Source: Cafeteria roenbergensis (taxonomy: Eukaryota > Sar > Bigyra > Bicosoecida > Cafeteriaceae). Taken from it: 64,000 bases of DNA. Below the pieces are notes generated by a model, which was not told the origin of the DNA, searched no databases, and worked only from the letters and a program-made list of their open reading frames with translations. The stretch is taken from assembly GCA_008330645.1 (NCBI GenBank), contig VLTN01000014.1, positions 1-64,000 of the forward strand, given 5' to 3'. Below are positions 50,203 through 60,114 of this stretch, piece after piece; position 1 is the first letter of the stretch; every line of letters starts with the position of its first letter. Position numbers and translations under genes: made by a program.

Positions 50203-53200
50203 ATGGGCTTCCTCAAGGCGGGCACGCCGCTGCCCTGGAACCAGAGCCTCAAGCACAGCAAGTACGGTAAGATTCCTGCATTGACAGCACCGGCACGAGC
50301 AAGCCCATCCCTAATCCATGGCGCCAAAGCGGATAGTACAGGGGTTCTGGTCCTGGCAGGGGGGGCCGTTCCGCCCCAGCGCTCCATTGCCGGGCGGGAC
50401 TCACGCTGACGGGCCACCTCATCCGGCTGTTCCTGCCGGGAGCAATCCGCTCGCGCCTCTCCGCGAGCCTGGCTGCCTCCCGTGCCGGCCCTGCCTGACA
50501 GCGCCGTCCTGGTTCTCGTGTTGCAACTCGCAGTTCGCGAACATGGCATCGAGCAGCTTCTCCACGTGTTTCGGCGAGAGCGGGATCGGTCGGCAGACGG
50601 ACTCAAGTGGGGTGACGAGGTCGAGTTCCACCTGATCCGCTTCGAAGGGGAGGGCAAGGACCGCAGGGCTACTGTCCACCTCATCGCGCCGGCGGTGCTG
50701 GAGCGTCTGGAGGCAGAGGAGCGCCGCGGCAAGTTGTGAGCATCGCGGACGTTTTCCGCCCCGTGACGCGAAGGGAAAACCCCAGCTGAACGCCGCCGCC
50801 AGCTCAAGCGGGGCCGGCCGCGCGCGGGCGGGCCCCGCGCGGGGGCTCGCGCCTGTGCAAGCTCGCCATGCGCCAAGGCCCACCTCGCAAGCTCGCCCCT
50901 TGCGGCTGAACGCGCGCGCCACTCACGGGCTCGTGTCTGTCGCGCCGCTGCCGACGCGCTTAGCTAGCGCACCGCGTCGTCCTGTGCCACCGCAGTCCCG
51001 TTCCGACGGCATGGCACCCCGAGTATGGACGCTGGATGGTGGAGGCCACGCCCGGGCGCCCGTACGGGGACCGCACCTCGGACTTGCTGCTGGTCGAGGT
51101 GTCGATGGCCACGCGCCGCTTGCGCATGCGCGCCGCCCTGCCCCCCGGCACGATCCCGGCCTCCGTCACCGCGTTCCCGTCCCTGGGCCAGTCTGGAAAG
51201 CCGTTCACCACCCCCGCTCTCCCCGTGGGCGGGCGGTTCGCGCGTTCGCCGTACATCCCGGACGAAATCATCAGCCCGCACCCCCGCTTCGGCACGCTCA
51301 CCGCCAACATCCGTCGGCGCCGCGGCGGCCATGTGGCCGCGATGGTGCCCCTGCTCGGCGGCAGCGACAGCGGCGTGCCCGCGGGAGTGGATCCGGCGCT
51401 GGAGGCGTCCATCCGCGACGCCCAGGCAGCCTCTGTCGCAGCTCTCGGCCCCACCGCCCTGCTCGACAGCGGCGAGTCACCCGAGGTGGCGAGCAAGGCC
51501 GCCGCATCGAGCGGCACTGCCTCTGCACCCGCCGCTGCCGCCGCCGCCGCGGCCGCGGCCGCCGCATCGCACGCTGACGAGGAGCCGTCCGAGGAGGACG
51601 ACGCGGCTCTGCTGGCAGAGCCCGTCGAGGACATGACGGCCCGCGCGGAGGCCTCCGTCATCGACGACCTCATCGCCTCATGCAGCCGGACCGCGGACTG
51701 GGCCGAGGACCGCGCGAGAGGCGCCGCCGCCGCCGCCGGCGGCCCAGCGACCGACTCTGCGGCCAGCGGGGCCGGGCCCCGGGCTCAGCGCCCCAGCAAA
51801 GCCGCGGACGTGGTGCCCGGCTCGCTGCACCGGCCGGTGGACCTGCCCTGCCCGTGGACCCCCACCATTTCCCACGTGCATATGGACGCCATGGCCTTTG
51901 GAATGGGCTGCTGCTGCCTCCAGGTGACCTTCCAGGCCAAGGACCTGCCCCAGTCGCGCCGCCTGTACGACACGCTGGCGGTGCTCGCGCCGCTCATGCT
52001 GGCCCTCTCGGCCGCCACGCCAGTGGTGCGCGGCCGCCTCGCCGACACCGACACCAGGTGGGGTATCATCTGCGACGCGGTGGACTGCCGCACCCCGGAG
52101 GAGCGCGGCGTGGCGGGCTGCGGCGCGGGCATGCTCTCGGGCTCCGCCGCCGCGGGCACCGTTGCCAGCGACAAGGTCGCGGTGGCCGTGGCAGCCGCCG
52201 CCGCGGCGAGCGCACGTGCCGAGGAGGCTGCCGGCGCCTCGCAGCTCAAGGGCGCTGCCGGCGCGGTGGCCGCGTCGGACGACCCGGACGCGGCGTCGCT
52301 CGTGGCTGGCGCTGCCGCCGCGGCCCGCGCTGCCTGCCTCGCCGCCCCCGCGTTCGACCCGTCGGTGGCGGGGTCTGGCTCTGCCCCCGGTGAGCCGGCC
52401 TCCCCGTGCGCCAAGCTGCGCGCGGCCCCGCTGTGGGCGACGCACCCCGACGCCCAAGGCTCCACGGCGGCCGCCCACCGCCACCTCCCGAAGAGCCGCT
52501 ACTCGAGCGTGGACACGTACATCAGCCCGCGGTCCGAGGCGCCCGCCGCGCTCTCCGACCTGCCCGTGCCCCGCGACGACGCCGCCTTCGAGCGGTGCGT
52601 GGCCGGCGGGCTGGACGAGGCGCTGGCCGCCCACGTCGCCAGCCTCTTCGTCCGCGACCCCCTCGTGATCTTCTCCGAGCGCGTGGAGTCGGTGGACGAC
52701 GCAGCGGAGGCGGATCACTGGGAGAACATCCAGTCCACCAATTGGCGCTCGATGCGCTGGAAGCCGCCCCCGCCCGACTCGGACGCCATCGGCTGGCGCG
52801 TGGAGCTCCGCACGATGGAGGCGCAGGCCACCGACTTCGCCAACGCGGCCCTCACCGTGACCTCTGCGCTGTTCAGCCGAGTGGTCCTCTTCTTCGACCT
52901 CAGCCTCCTCGTCCCGCTCTCGCTCGTCGACGCGAACATGGTCACCGCCAGGCGCCGCAACGCCGCGCGCTTCGGCCAGTTCTACTTCCGCCGCGGGGTG
53001 TCCACGCTCCCAGACACCAAGGTCAGCGGCGCTGGCGCTGGCGCTGGCGCCGGCGCTGGCGCCGGCGCTGGGGCGGCGCCCGACTCGGTGGACCCGTCGG
53101 GCACCTCGGGGGTGACCGCCGGCGTCCCCTGGGCGCTCTCCAGCCTGGAGACCATCCTCATGGGGGAGGAGTCGCTGCGCGCCCCGAGCGCGGACCCCTC

Positions 53201-54002
53201 CTCCGAGGCCGACGCCTGGCCTGGCCTGATCCCGCTCTGCTTCGCGTACCTGGATCTCATCGGGTGCGAGGGCGCCCCGCGCGAGCGCGTGCAGTCCTAC
53301 CTCCGGTTCGTGGCGGGGCGGGCGCGCGGCGAGGTTCCCACTGAGGCGCAGTGGATGCGCCGCTTCATCGCCGCGCACCCCGACTACGAGGGCGGTTCCG
53401 CCGTCCCCGACACGGTGCTCCACGACATGCTCGCGGCGCTCGACTCGGTGGAGGCCCCGGCCGGGGACGGCGAGCTCGCCGCGGCCGAGGCGGCGGCGCA
53501 GCGGTCGCCGGCACCCGACGCGTCGGGCGGTGGCGCAGCTGGGGCGGGCGCCGAGCCCGCAGCGGGGGCCGTCCCAGCCCACGGGTCCTCCCACGCGGCG
53601 AGGCAGGCTGCCGCGCGCGCCGGCGTGGCCATCGACGGCGAGGAGGTCGCCCGGGCGCTCCTGGGGCCCGTGGCAGCGGCTGCGCGCGTCAGGGGCGCCG
53701 CAGCGGCAACGGCCATGGCTGGCGTGCGTGCGGGCGCCGCCCCGGGCTCAGTGGCCCACGCGGGCGAGGCGGTCGCGGAGTCGGCGGCCGCCGCCGTGGC
53801 CGCCGCCACGGCCGAGGCCGACAGCGCCGCGCAGCGCCTGCGCGGGGCCTCCTTCGTGGAGGAGGTCAGGAGCGCGCGCGGCTGCGCCCAGGTTCGCAAG
53901 CTGGTCAGCGGCCACACCATCAACGCAGGCGGCAAGGGCCACAAGAAGAAGAGCTTCGCGACCACGCCGTCCTTCCTCCCATCCATCCCCGGCCTCTCGT
54001 GA
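50203..54002 (+). CDS. GCLC: Glutamate-cysteine ligase catalytic subunit
   Basis: Exons 50203-50266, 50534-50735 and 50996-54002 (phases 1 and 2) give 1,090 residues. Conserved blocks follow the animal/fungal enzyme in order: MGFLKAGTPLPWN, KYVREHGIEQLLHVF, LKWGDEVEFHLIRFE, HPEYGRWMVEATPGRPYG, IPDEIISPHPRFGTLTANIR, HVHMDAMAFGMGCCCLQV, TRWGIICDAVDCRTPEERG, KSRYSSVDTYIS, ENIQSTNWRSMRWKPPP, SDAIGWRVELRTMEAQ, FYFRRGVSTLPD and TEAQWMRRFIAAHPDY. The enzyme joins glutamate and cysteine, the rate-limiting step of glutathione synthesis, in the cytosol. The ~450 extra residues over the human 637 are Ala/Gly-rich inserts, mainly around 51360-51840, 52100-52480, 53030-53085 and the C-terminal 200 codons. 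Intron 1 has a GTAAGA donor, unlike the usual GTGAG here. Plants use an unrelated ligase, a hint on lineage. Confidence 0.93.
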
Positions 54003-54322
54003 GCCGCTGCTGCCGCGGCTCGCGGCCGTCATGCCAGTCGTCGCAGCAGCCGCGGCGAGCTTGCGCGCACACGCACTCGCGCCCGCGCCCTTCGGCACGG
54101 GCCCTTGCAGCGCGCGCCGGACTGCGGGTGGCCGTTCGCGATTGGCTTGCAGCGAGTGCGGCTTGTATGACCCAGCGAATCCTTCGGGAAGACGCGGCGC
54201 AACAGCATTTCATGCGCCCACAATCGATTCTCGCAAGCTGAGCTCTGCCAGGGCCGAAGCGCGACGGCAACGCGGCATGCCGCCGCGCCCAATGGCACCC
54301 GAGGCAACAGCTGGCTGCAGCC
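54003..54322. other. Intergenic region, nothing recognised
   Basis: 320 bp between GCLC and the co-directional AP2-RsfS gene. No regulatory motif recognised. Confidence 0.4.
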
Positions 54323-55907
54323 ATGCTGCGCATGATGACCCCCCGCGCGGCGTGCGGGCTCGCCGGTGGCGCTCGAGCCCCTTTGGTGAATGCGATGCGC
54401 ATGTCCACCTCGGCCGGGACTCCCAAGCTGCGCGGCGCGCACTTTGACAAGCGCACCAAGAAGTGGCGCTCGTCTGTGATGGTGAATGGCGTGCGGCACC
54501 ACTTGGGTGAGTGGCGCAGCGGCCACCGCAACTCGGAGCGTGGCAAAGCGGCAGTGCGACGCTGTGTCCGCATGCCACCCGTCTTTGCGCGCCTGCGCTC
54601 GCCACTCGACGCTCGCAGGCACGTTTGACTCCGCCCAGGAGGCGCACGACGCGTACCACACGGCCAAGGCGGGGCTTGTGGGCATGGAGGAGGCCAACGC
54701 GGCGCAGACGAGCAAGTCTGCGCGGAAGCGGGCAGCGGCCTTGCACCCGGTGCAGCCAGTCGAGGGGCTCATCGGCGTGCTGTTCGACCGCGACTCTGGT
54801 CTGTACGAGGCGGTGGTGGACTTGCCGCGCGTCGACGGCGACACTGGGCGGGCGGCGCAGGCAACGGGCGGGCAGTTCGACTCTGCCGAGGCAGCGGCGC
54901 ACGCCCACGACGCCCTTGCTCGCATGTACCACGGCGTGGACGCGCCCTGCAACTACCCGGCAGACAGCTACGCGGCCTTCGAGCCGCCCCAGGCGGAGGC
55001 GCGGTCCCGGGGCCTGGAGCCCACTCGCGGCAAGCCGATTGGCGCGGGGGAGGTGGTGGCGGCCCTGAGGGACGAGCGCGCCATCGACCCGGTGGCGATC
55101 GACGTGCGGGGCCGGGTGGACAGCGTGTCGTGGCTGGTGGTGTGCTCGGGGCGCAGTGCCGGCCACATGCGGCGGCTTGCAGACATGGTGTTCAAGGGCC
55201 TGCTCGAGCGGCGGCTCAAGCCCCCCGCGGACATGGGGGACTGGGGCGTGGAGGGGCGGGAGGGGGACGACTGGATGGTGGTCGACTGCGGCGAGGTGGT
55301 GGTGAATGTGATGTCGCCGCTCGCGCGGGAGGCATACGCGCTGGAGAAGCGGTATGGCCCCGGCGGGTCCCTGGCAGGCGCGGAAGAGCCCAGCGACGAG
55401 GAGGAGGAGGACGGGGCGGAGGGGTTCCGCGCGGGGGCCGGCGTGTCAGACGACAGCGACGGTGCGTTTGACGCGGTGGATGCCGACACGATGGAGCCGC
55501 TCACCGCGGAGGAGCTGGCCTCGCTTCGGGAGGCGCTCGGGCCCGACTTTGCAGGCCTTGCTGCCGCTGCAGCCGAGGACGAGGAGGACGGGGAGGACGA
55601 GGAGGCGGCCGCCAGGATGCGCAGCAGCGTCGAGGTGGCGCTGGCCGCGGGAGCGCGGCGTCACCGGGCAGAGCAGCGCGAGCTCGCTGCCGCCAAGGCC
55701 CCGCGCAAGGGCCTCCACGGCGCCATCAGGGGCGGGGCGGGGCGCGCGGGCAACGACGAGGACCCCATTTCGCAGTGGGTAGTCGAGAACCCGATTCCCG
55801 AGGAGTGGCTCAACAAGATGGAGGCTGAAAGCGCGCGCCCGCAGCAGGGCGCCGGCGAGGACCCCGACGTGGACGCCGAGTGGCATGCCTCCGTGCCCCG
55901 CCGCTGA
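54323..55907 (+). CDS. Fusion of two AP2-like domains with an RsfS/Iojap ribosome-silencing domain
   Basis: Exons 54323-54506 and 54619-55907 (GTGAGT donor, phase 1) give 490 residues. The N-terminus MLRMMTPRAACGLAGGARAP is basic and Ser/Ala-rich, fitting an organellar transit peptide. Residues ~35-85 form an AP2-like domain (RGAHFDKRTKKWRSSVMVNG..HHLG, then TFDSAQEAHDAYHTA), reconstructed only after splicing. A second, more diverged copy lies at ~105-165 (LIGVLFDRDSGLYEAVVD, FDSAEAAAHAHDALA). Residues ~200-310 are a full RsfS domain (DPVAIDVRGRVDSVSWLVVCSGRS, DWMVVDCGEVVVNVMSPLAREAY). RsfS binds ribosomal protein uL14 and blocks subunit joining in bacteria, mitochondria and plastids. The acidic C-terminal 180 residues are unassigned but end in a conserved-looking PISQWVVENPIPEEWL. 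Role proposed: organellar ribosome factor with added nucleic-acid-binding domains. Confidence 0.8.
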
Positions 55908-56245
55908 CCCGGTTGCCCCTGAGTCGTGCCCGGGCGCGTCTGCGTGCGTGATTGTGGATGTGTGCGGGAGTGCGCTGCTCGAGCTGCCCAGACTTGCGCG
56001 CGGTTCGAAATCCGCATTGCCACGCACAGCCGCCAGCGGCGAGGCAAATCGTGCTCCTCCCAGACTGCTGTGTGTCGGTTTGCTGGTGCGCGCGTTTGTG
56101 GGTGGCTGGTGCTCTTGGCCGGGCGTTTGCGGGGCGGCCTGGGCGCAACTGCGGGCTTGCGCCTGCACTCATCGCCCGGCGACGGAAGCTCTGCAGCTGC
56201 CCCAAACGGGAGCATCGCATGCGGCGCGCTCCCACCCTGGGCGCC
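55908..56245. other. Intergenic region, nothing recognised
   Basis: 338 bp between the AP2-RsfS gene and MCM5, same direction. An upstream in-frame Met at 56219 could extend MCM5 by nine residues. No other feature. Confidence 0.4.
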
Positions 56246-59200
56246 ATGTCGGAGTGGGACACCGGGTCCATCTCGTTTTCGAGCCAGCGGCTCGGCTCGT
56301 CCCGCGACCTCTCGTCGCGGGACAGCCTCACTGTCGCTCGCCGCGAGTTCCGCGCCTTTGTGCGTGGCTTCCGCGAGGGGGAGTTCTTCCTGTACCGGTG
56401 AGCGCCGCAGCAGGGCCCAGCGTGGACCGGCACAGGGTGCCTGCAACCAGAACTGGTCCGCCTGCAGCGCGGCCCGCGTGGGTGCTGTCGCGGCGGGGGC
56501 GCGCGAGTTCCGCTGGCAAGGTCCTGGCAAAAAAAGGCCTTCGCCGCCTGAGTTGCTGTCTCGCCCCCGCGCCCTCGCAGCGAGCAGCTCATCCGGCAGT
56601 ACCGGCGAGCGGAGCCATGGCTTCAAGTGGACATGCGTCACCTGTCGTCGTACTCCAAGCAGCTGCACGACCTGATCCGCGACGCGCCGAATGACTATAT
56701 TCCTGTGGTGAGCAGTCGCCCACCGACTCGCACCCGCCGGCGGCGAGCGCGCCCGCCTCGCTCCCCGCGCCTGGCTGCGGCCCGAGAAAGGCCCACCTCA
56801 AGTGACAAGGCTAGCACCGCTTCTGATTGATCAAACGCGCTGGCCTCTCCGCGTGCTTCTCTGCGCAGTTTGAGAGCTCAATCAAGGACACGCTCAAGGA
56901 GCTGATTGGCGAGGGCTTGCCCGCCTCGGGCGAGGACGCCGACCCCGACGTTGCCTCCGCCGTCGCTGCGTCGTCGGACGCGGCTCCTGACTTCCAGCTC
57001 TCGCTGGTGTCGGACATGGCGCCCACGCGCATCCGCTCCATCACGGCGGCGCACATGAACAAGCTGGTTGTCGTGCCTGGCATTGTTGTCAACGCCAGCC
57101 GCACTGCCCCCAAGGCCACCCGCGTCGCGCTGCGCTGCCGCAATTGCGGCTCGCGCATTTTCGCGCCGGTGTCGCCCGCGTTCGGAGGCTTCAGCATCCC
57201 CAGGCGCTGCAACGCCCTGTGAGTCTGCGGCAGGACGCCCAGCCGCCAGTGGGCGCCCTCTTTGCGTGCGCGCGCGCGCACCCCCGTCGCTCCCACGGCT
57301 ACGTCTGCTCTCTGCTCTCGGGCCGCTTGTGTTTGCGTTTGCCCCACCCACCCGCAGTCGTGCCGACGCTGGCGATGGCGACGGCGCCCCCGGCGACCAG
57401 CCCTGCCCGCTGGACCCCTTCGTCGTGGTGCCCGACCACTCTGCCTACACCGACGCGCAGACGCTCAAGCTGCAGGAGGCGCCTGAGGACGTGCCCACGG
57501 GCGAGATGCCCAGGCACGTCATCGTGGCGGCAGAGCAGTCCCTCGTCGACCGTGTGGCCCCGGGCGCCCGCGTGCGCATCGTGGGAGTCGCCTCCATCTT
57601 CACCGCCAAGGCGCCAAGAGTGAGAGGCGCCCCCGTCGCTGGGCCCCGGCAGGGATGCGCCCTGCGCAGCCGCCTGCCAGCGCCCGGCTGCGCTGCTCTC
57701 CCGCCCCCAGGCAGCGCGCCCGTCCGTGCCCCCCCCCCCTCGCACAAGTCTGCCCCGCCCCCCCCCCTCAAATCTGCCCCGCCCCCTCGCACAAATCTGC
57801 CCCGCCCCCCCCCTCAAATCTGCCCCGCCCCCGCACGAGTCTGCCCCCCCCCCTCAAATCTGCCCCGCCCCCGCACGAGTCTGCCCCACCCCTCGCAGGC
57901 GTCCAGGGGCTCCTCGCAGGCGGTGCGCACCCCCTACGTGCGGGCCGTGGGGTTGCTTCAGGAGGACGACAGCGGCACCCGCGGCGCCCCCGCCTTCAGC
58001 GCCGAGGAGGAGGAGGAGCTGCGAGCCATGGCCGCGGAGCCGGGCCTGTACGACCGCCTCTGGCCGTCGGTGGCGCCGGCCATCAGCGGCGAGTACACGA
58101 ACGACATCAAGAAGGCAGTCCTCTGCCTCCTAATGGGCGGATCCCGCAAGCTGCTGCCGGACGGCACGCGCCTCCGCGGCGACATCAACGTGCTCATGCT
58201 GGGCGATCCCTCCACCGCGAAGAGCCAGTTCCTCAAGTTCGTCGAGCGGGTCGCACCCGTGGGCGTATACACCTCGGGCAAGGGCTCCTCCGCTGCGGGT
58301 CTCACGGCGTCGGGTGAGCGCGGGCCGCGCTTGCCGCGCTGCTGCACAGCGGCCGCATGCAGCTGCCGGCCACAGCCAGCCCAGGCCGCCGCGGTGCTCG
58401 CCCGCACGCCCGGCTGTCTTGCCCCCCCCCCCCCCCTGCGCTGCCGACGCGCCTGGAATGCGTTTGGGTTTTGTGACGTTTTTGCGCTTGCTGTTGCTCC
58501 TGCACGCGCCTAACCCGCACTTGATGCCGCAGTTGTGCGCGACCAGCGCGGGGAGTTCTACCTGGAGGGTGGCGCCATGGTGCTGGGCGACGGCGGCGTG
58601 GTGTGCATCGACGAGTTTGACAAGATGCGGGAGGAGGACCGCGTGGCCATTCACGAGGCGATGGAGCAGCAGACAATCTCCGTGGCCAAGGCCGGGATCA
58701 CGACGGTGCTGAACTCTCGCACGGCCGTGCTCGCGGCCGCAAACCCCGTGTTCGGGCGTTACGACGACAGCATGTCCGCGGCGGAGAACATCGACTTCAT
58801 GCCGACGATTCTGAGCCGTTTCGACCTCATCTTCATCGTGCGGGACGTGAGGGACGCGAAGCGCGACGAGGACATTGCGAGGCACGTGATGCGGATCCAT
58901 ATCAACGCTGCGGCCGCGGCCGCGGACGAGGAGGCCGGGGTGGGCGGCGGCGCGGCCGAGGAGGAGAGCGACGGCGAAATGGGCCTGCACCGCATGCGGC
59001 GGTTCATCGCCTTTGCCAAGTCGCGCGTGGCGCCCAGGCTGTCTGCAGAGGCAATGGACCGCCTTCGGGAATTTTACGTGCAGATGCGCCGGGAGCAGAG
59101 GGCACTCAAGACAGCGGCCGCGGCGTCGGCGGTGGACGCGGGGAACTCGCACCAGCGCGCCGCCGCGCGCGCGGAGGGCCACGAGGCGGCGTCGGTGGTG

Positions 59201-59581
59201 CCAATCACGGTGCGCCAGCTCGAGGCGCTGGTGCGGGTGAGCGAGGCCGTTGCCAAGAGCGAGCTGGCCACGCACGCCACGGTGGACCACGCCGACGAGG
59301 CGATCCGGCTCTTCCGCCAGTCCACCCTCGCGGCGGCCAAGTCGGGCGTGGTGTCGGCCGAGGGCGGCCTGCCGGCGCACCTGCAGCGCAAGGCGCGCGA
59401 CGTTGAGGCCGCAATCCAGCGCGCCCTCCCGCTCGGCTCCGAGCCCATGGCCCTGGAGCGCCTGCGCAAGTCAATCGCCAACCCGGACACCAACGTGTTC
59501 CGCTGGGTGCTGAGCACGATGAAGCGGCGCGACGAGCTGGTCGAGGTCGACGAGGGCCGCAGGGTGCGTCGCAACAAGTGA
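56246..59581 (+). CDS. MCM5: DNA replication licensing factor MCM5
   Basis: Six exons: 56246-56397, 56581-56707, 56869-57218, 57358-57619, 57899-58313 and 58533-59581, all joins in phase, 784 residues. Start MSEWDTGSISF matches the MCM5 N-terminus; 56219 is an alternative. The N-terminal part has FRAFVRGFREGEFFLYR, the zinc-binding CRNCGSRI...CN...QPCPLDPF and QTLKLQEAPEDVPTGEMPRH, typical of MCM5. The AAA+ part has Walker A GDPSTAKSQ, GVYTSGKGSSAAGLTAS, Walker B VVCIDEFDKM, sensor 1 AAANPVFG, the arginine finger LSRFDLIF and the winged-helix tail. It is one of six subunits of the MCM2-7 replicative helicase. Intron 4 contains a C-rich minisatellite. MCM5 rather than MCM3 or 7 is chosen from VGVYTSGKGSSAAGLTASVVRD and the C-terminal ITVRQLEALVRVSEA. 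Confidence 0.94.
57728..57895. repeat. Intronic C-rich minisatellite in MCM5
   Basis: About seven units of CTGCCCCGCCCCC plus CTCAAAT or GCACRAGT occupy most of intron 4. The poly-C tracts differ in length between units. The coding strand is the C-rich one, so the repeat may serve as an oversized polypyrimidine tract. Confidence 0.85.
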
Positions 59582-60114
59582 TGGGAAGCGGCCCGGCTGC
59601 CGGGGCAGCGGTGGCTTGCGTGTGTGCGTTTCCGTCTGCACTTGCACGTGCGTTCTTCCCCCAATCGTTTGCTTTGCGCGTGCCGCGCGTGCTTCGGCCT
59701 CCGTCACCATGACTGCCACTCTCCGCTCGAGCAGCGGTCGCACCGCTGGACGCGCGATGCCCGTCACTCATGGCGCGCCCCTCCCGCGGAGCTGCGCCCG
59801 CGTGCCGAGCAGGGCCGCCTCTGCGATTGGTGCGCGAAGTGAGGCGCCGGGCCAAGCCCGGCTTGCCTGGGACAGCTGCGGGCATGGTCTCTGAAAAATC
59901 TGACTTTCAAAACCGGTATTTGCCTCCCATTCAACATGGCCGCCGCCCCGAACGGCCGAGCCTGCCGCGGCGGCGTGCCGCTTTGGGCGCCACACCGGCT
60001 TTGCAGACTCCTCCCCCCTCCCCGGCGACAGACTAGCGAAGCCTTTCGACCCTCGAGGCTCGTGGGGCGGGGTTGGGCGGGTCGAGCAGTTGCGCATCGA
60101 GAAAAAACTACAAC
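59582..60114. other. Intergenic region, nothing recognised
   Basis: 533 bp between MCM5 and the DIS3-type gene. The short stretch before the ATG (GAGAAAAAACTACAAC) is A-rich and may be the 5' leader. No repeat or RNA gene seen. Confidence 0.4.

Noticed and set aside
51678-53594. 638-codon minus-strand frame opposite GCLC
   Set aside because: Shadow of the GCLC exon; Gly/Arg/His-rich composition without domains.
56827-57222. Separate 131-codon gene inside MCM5
   Set aside because: It is exon 3 of MCM5 read through its donor; splice joins restore the full MCM5 protein.
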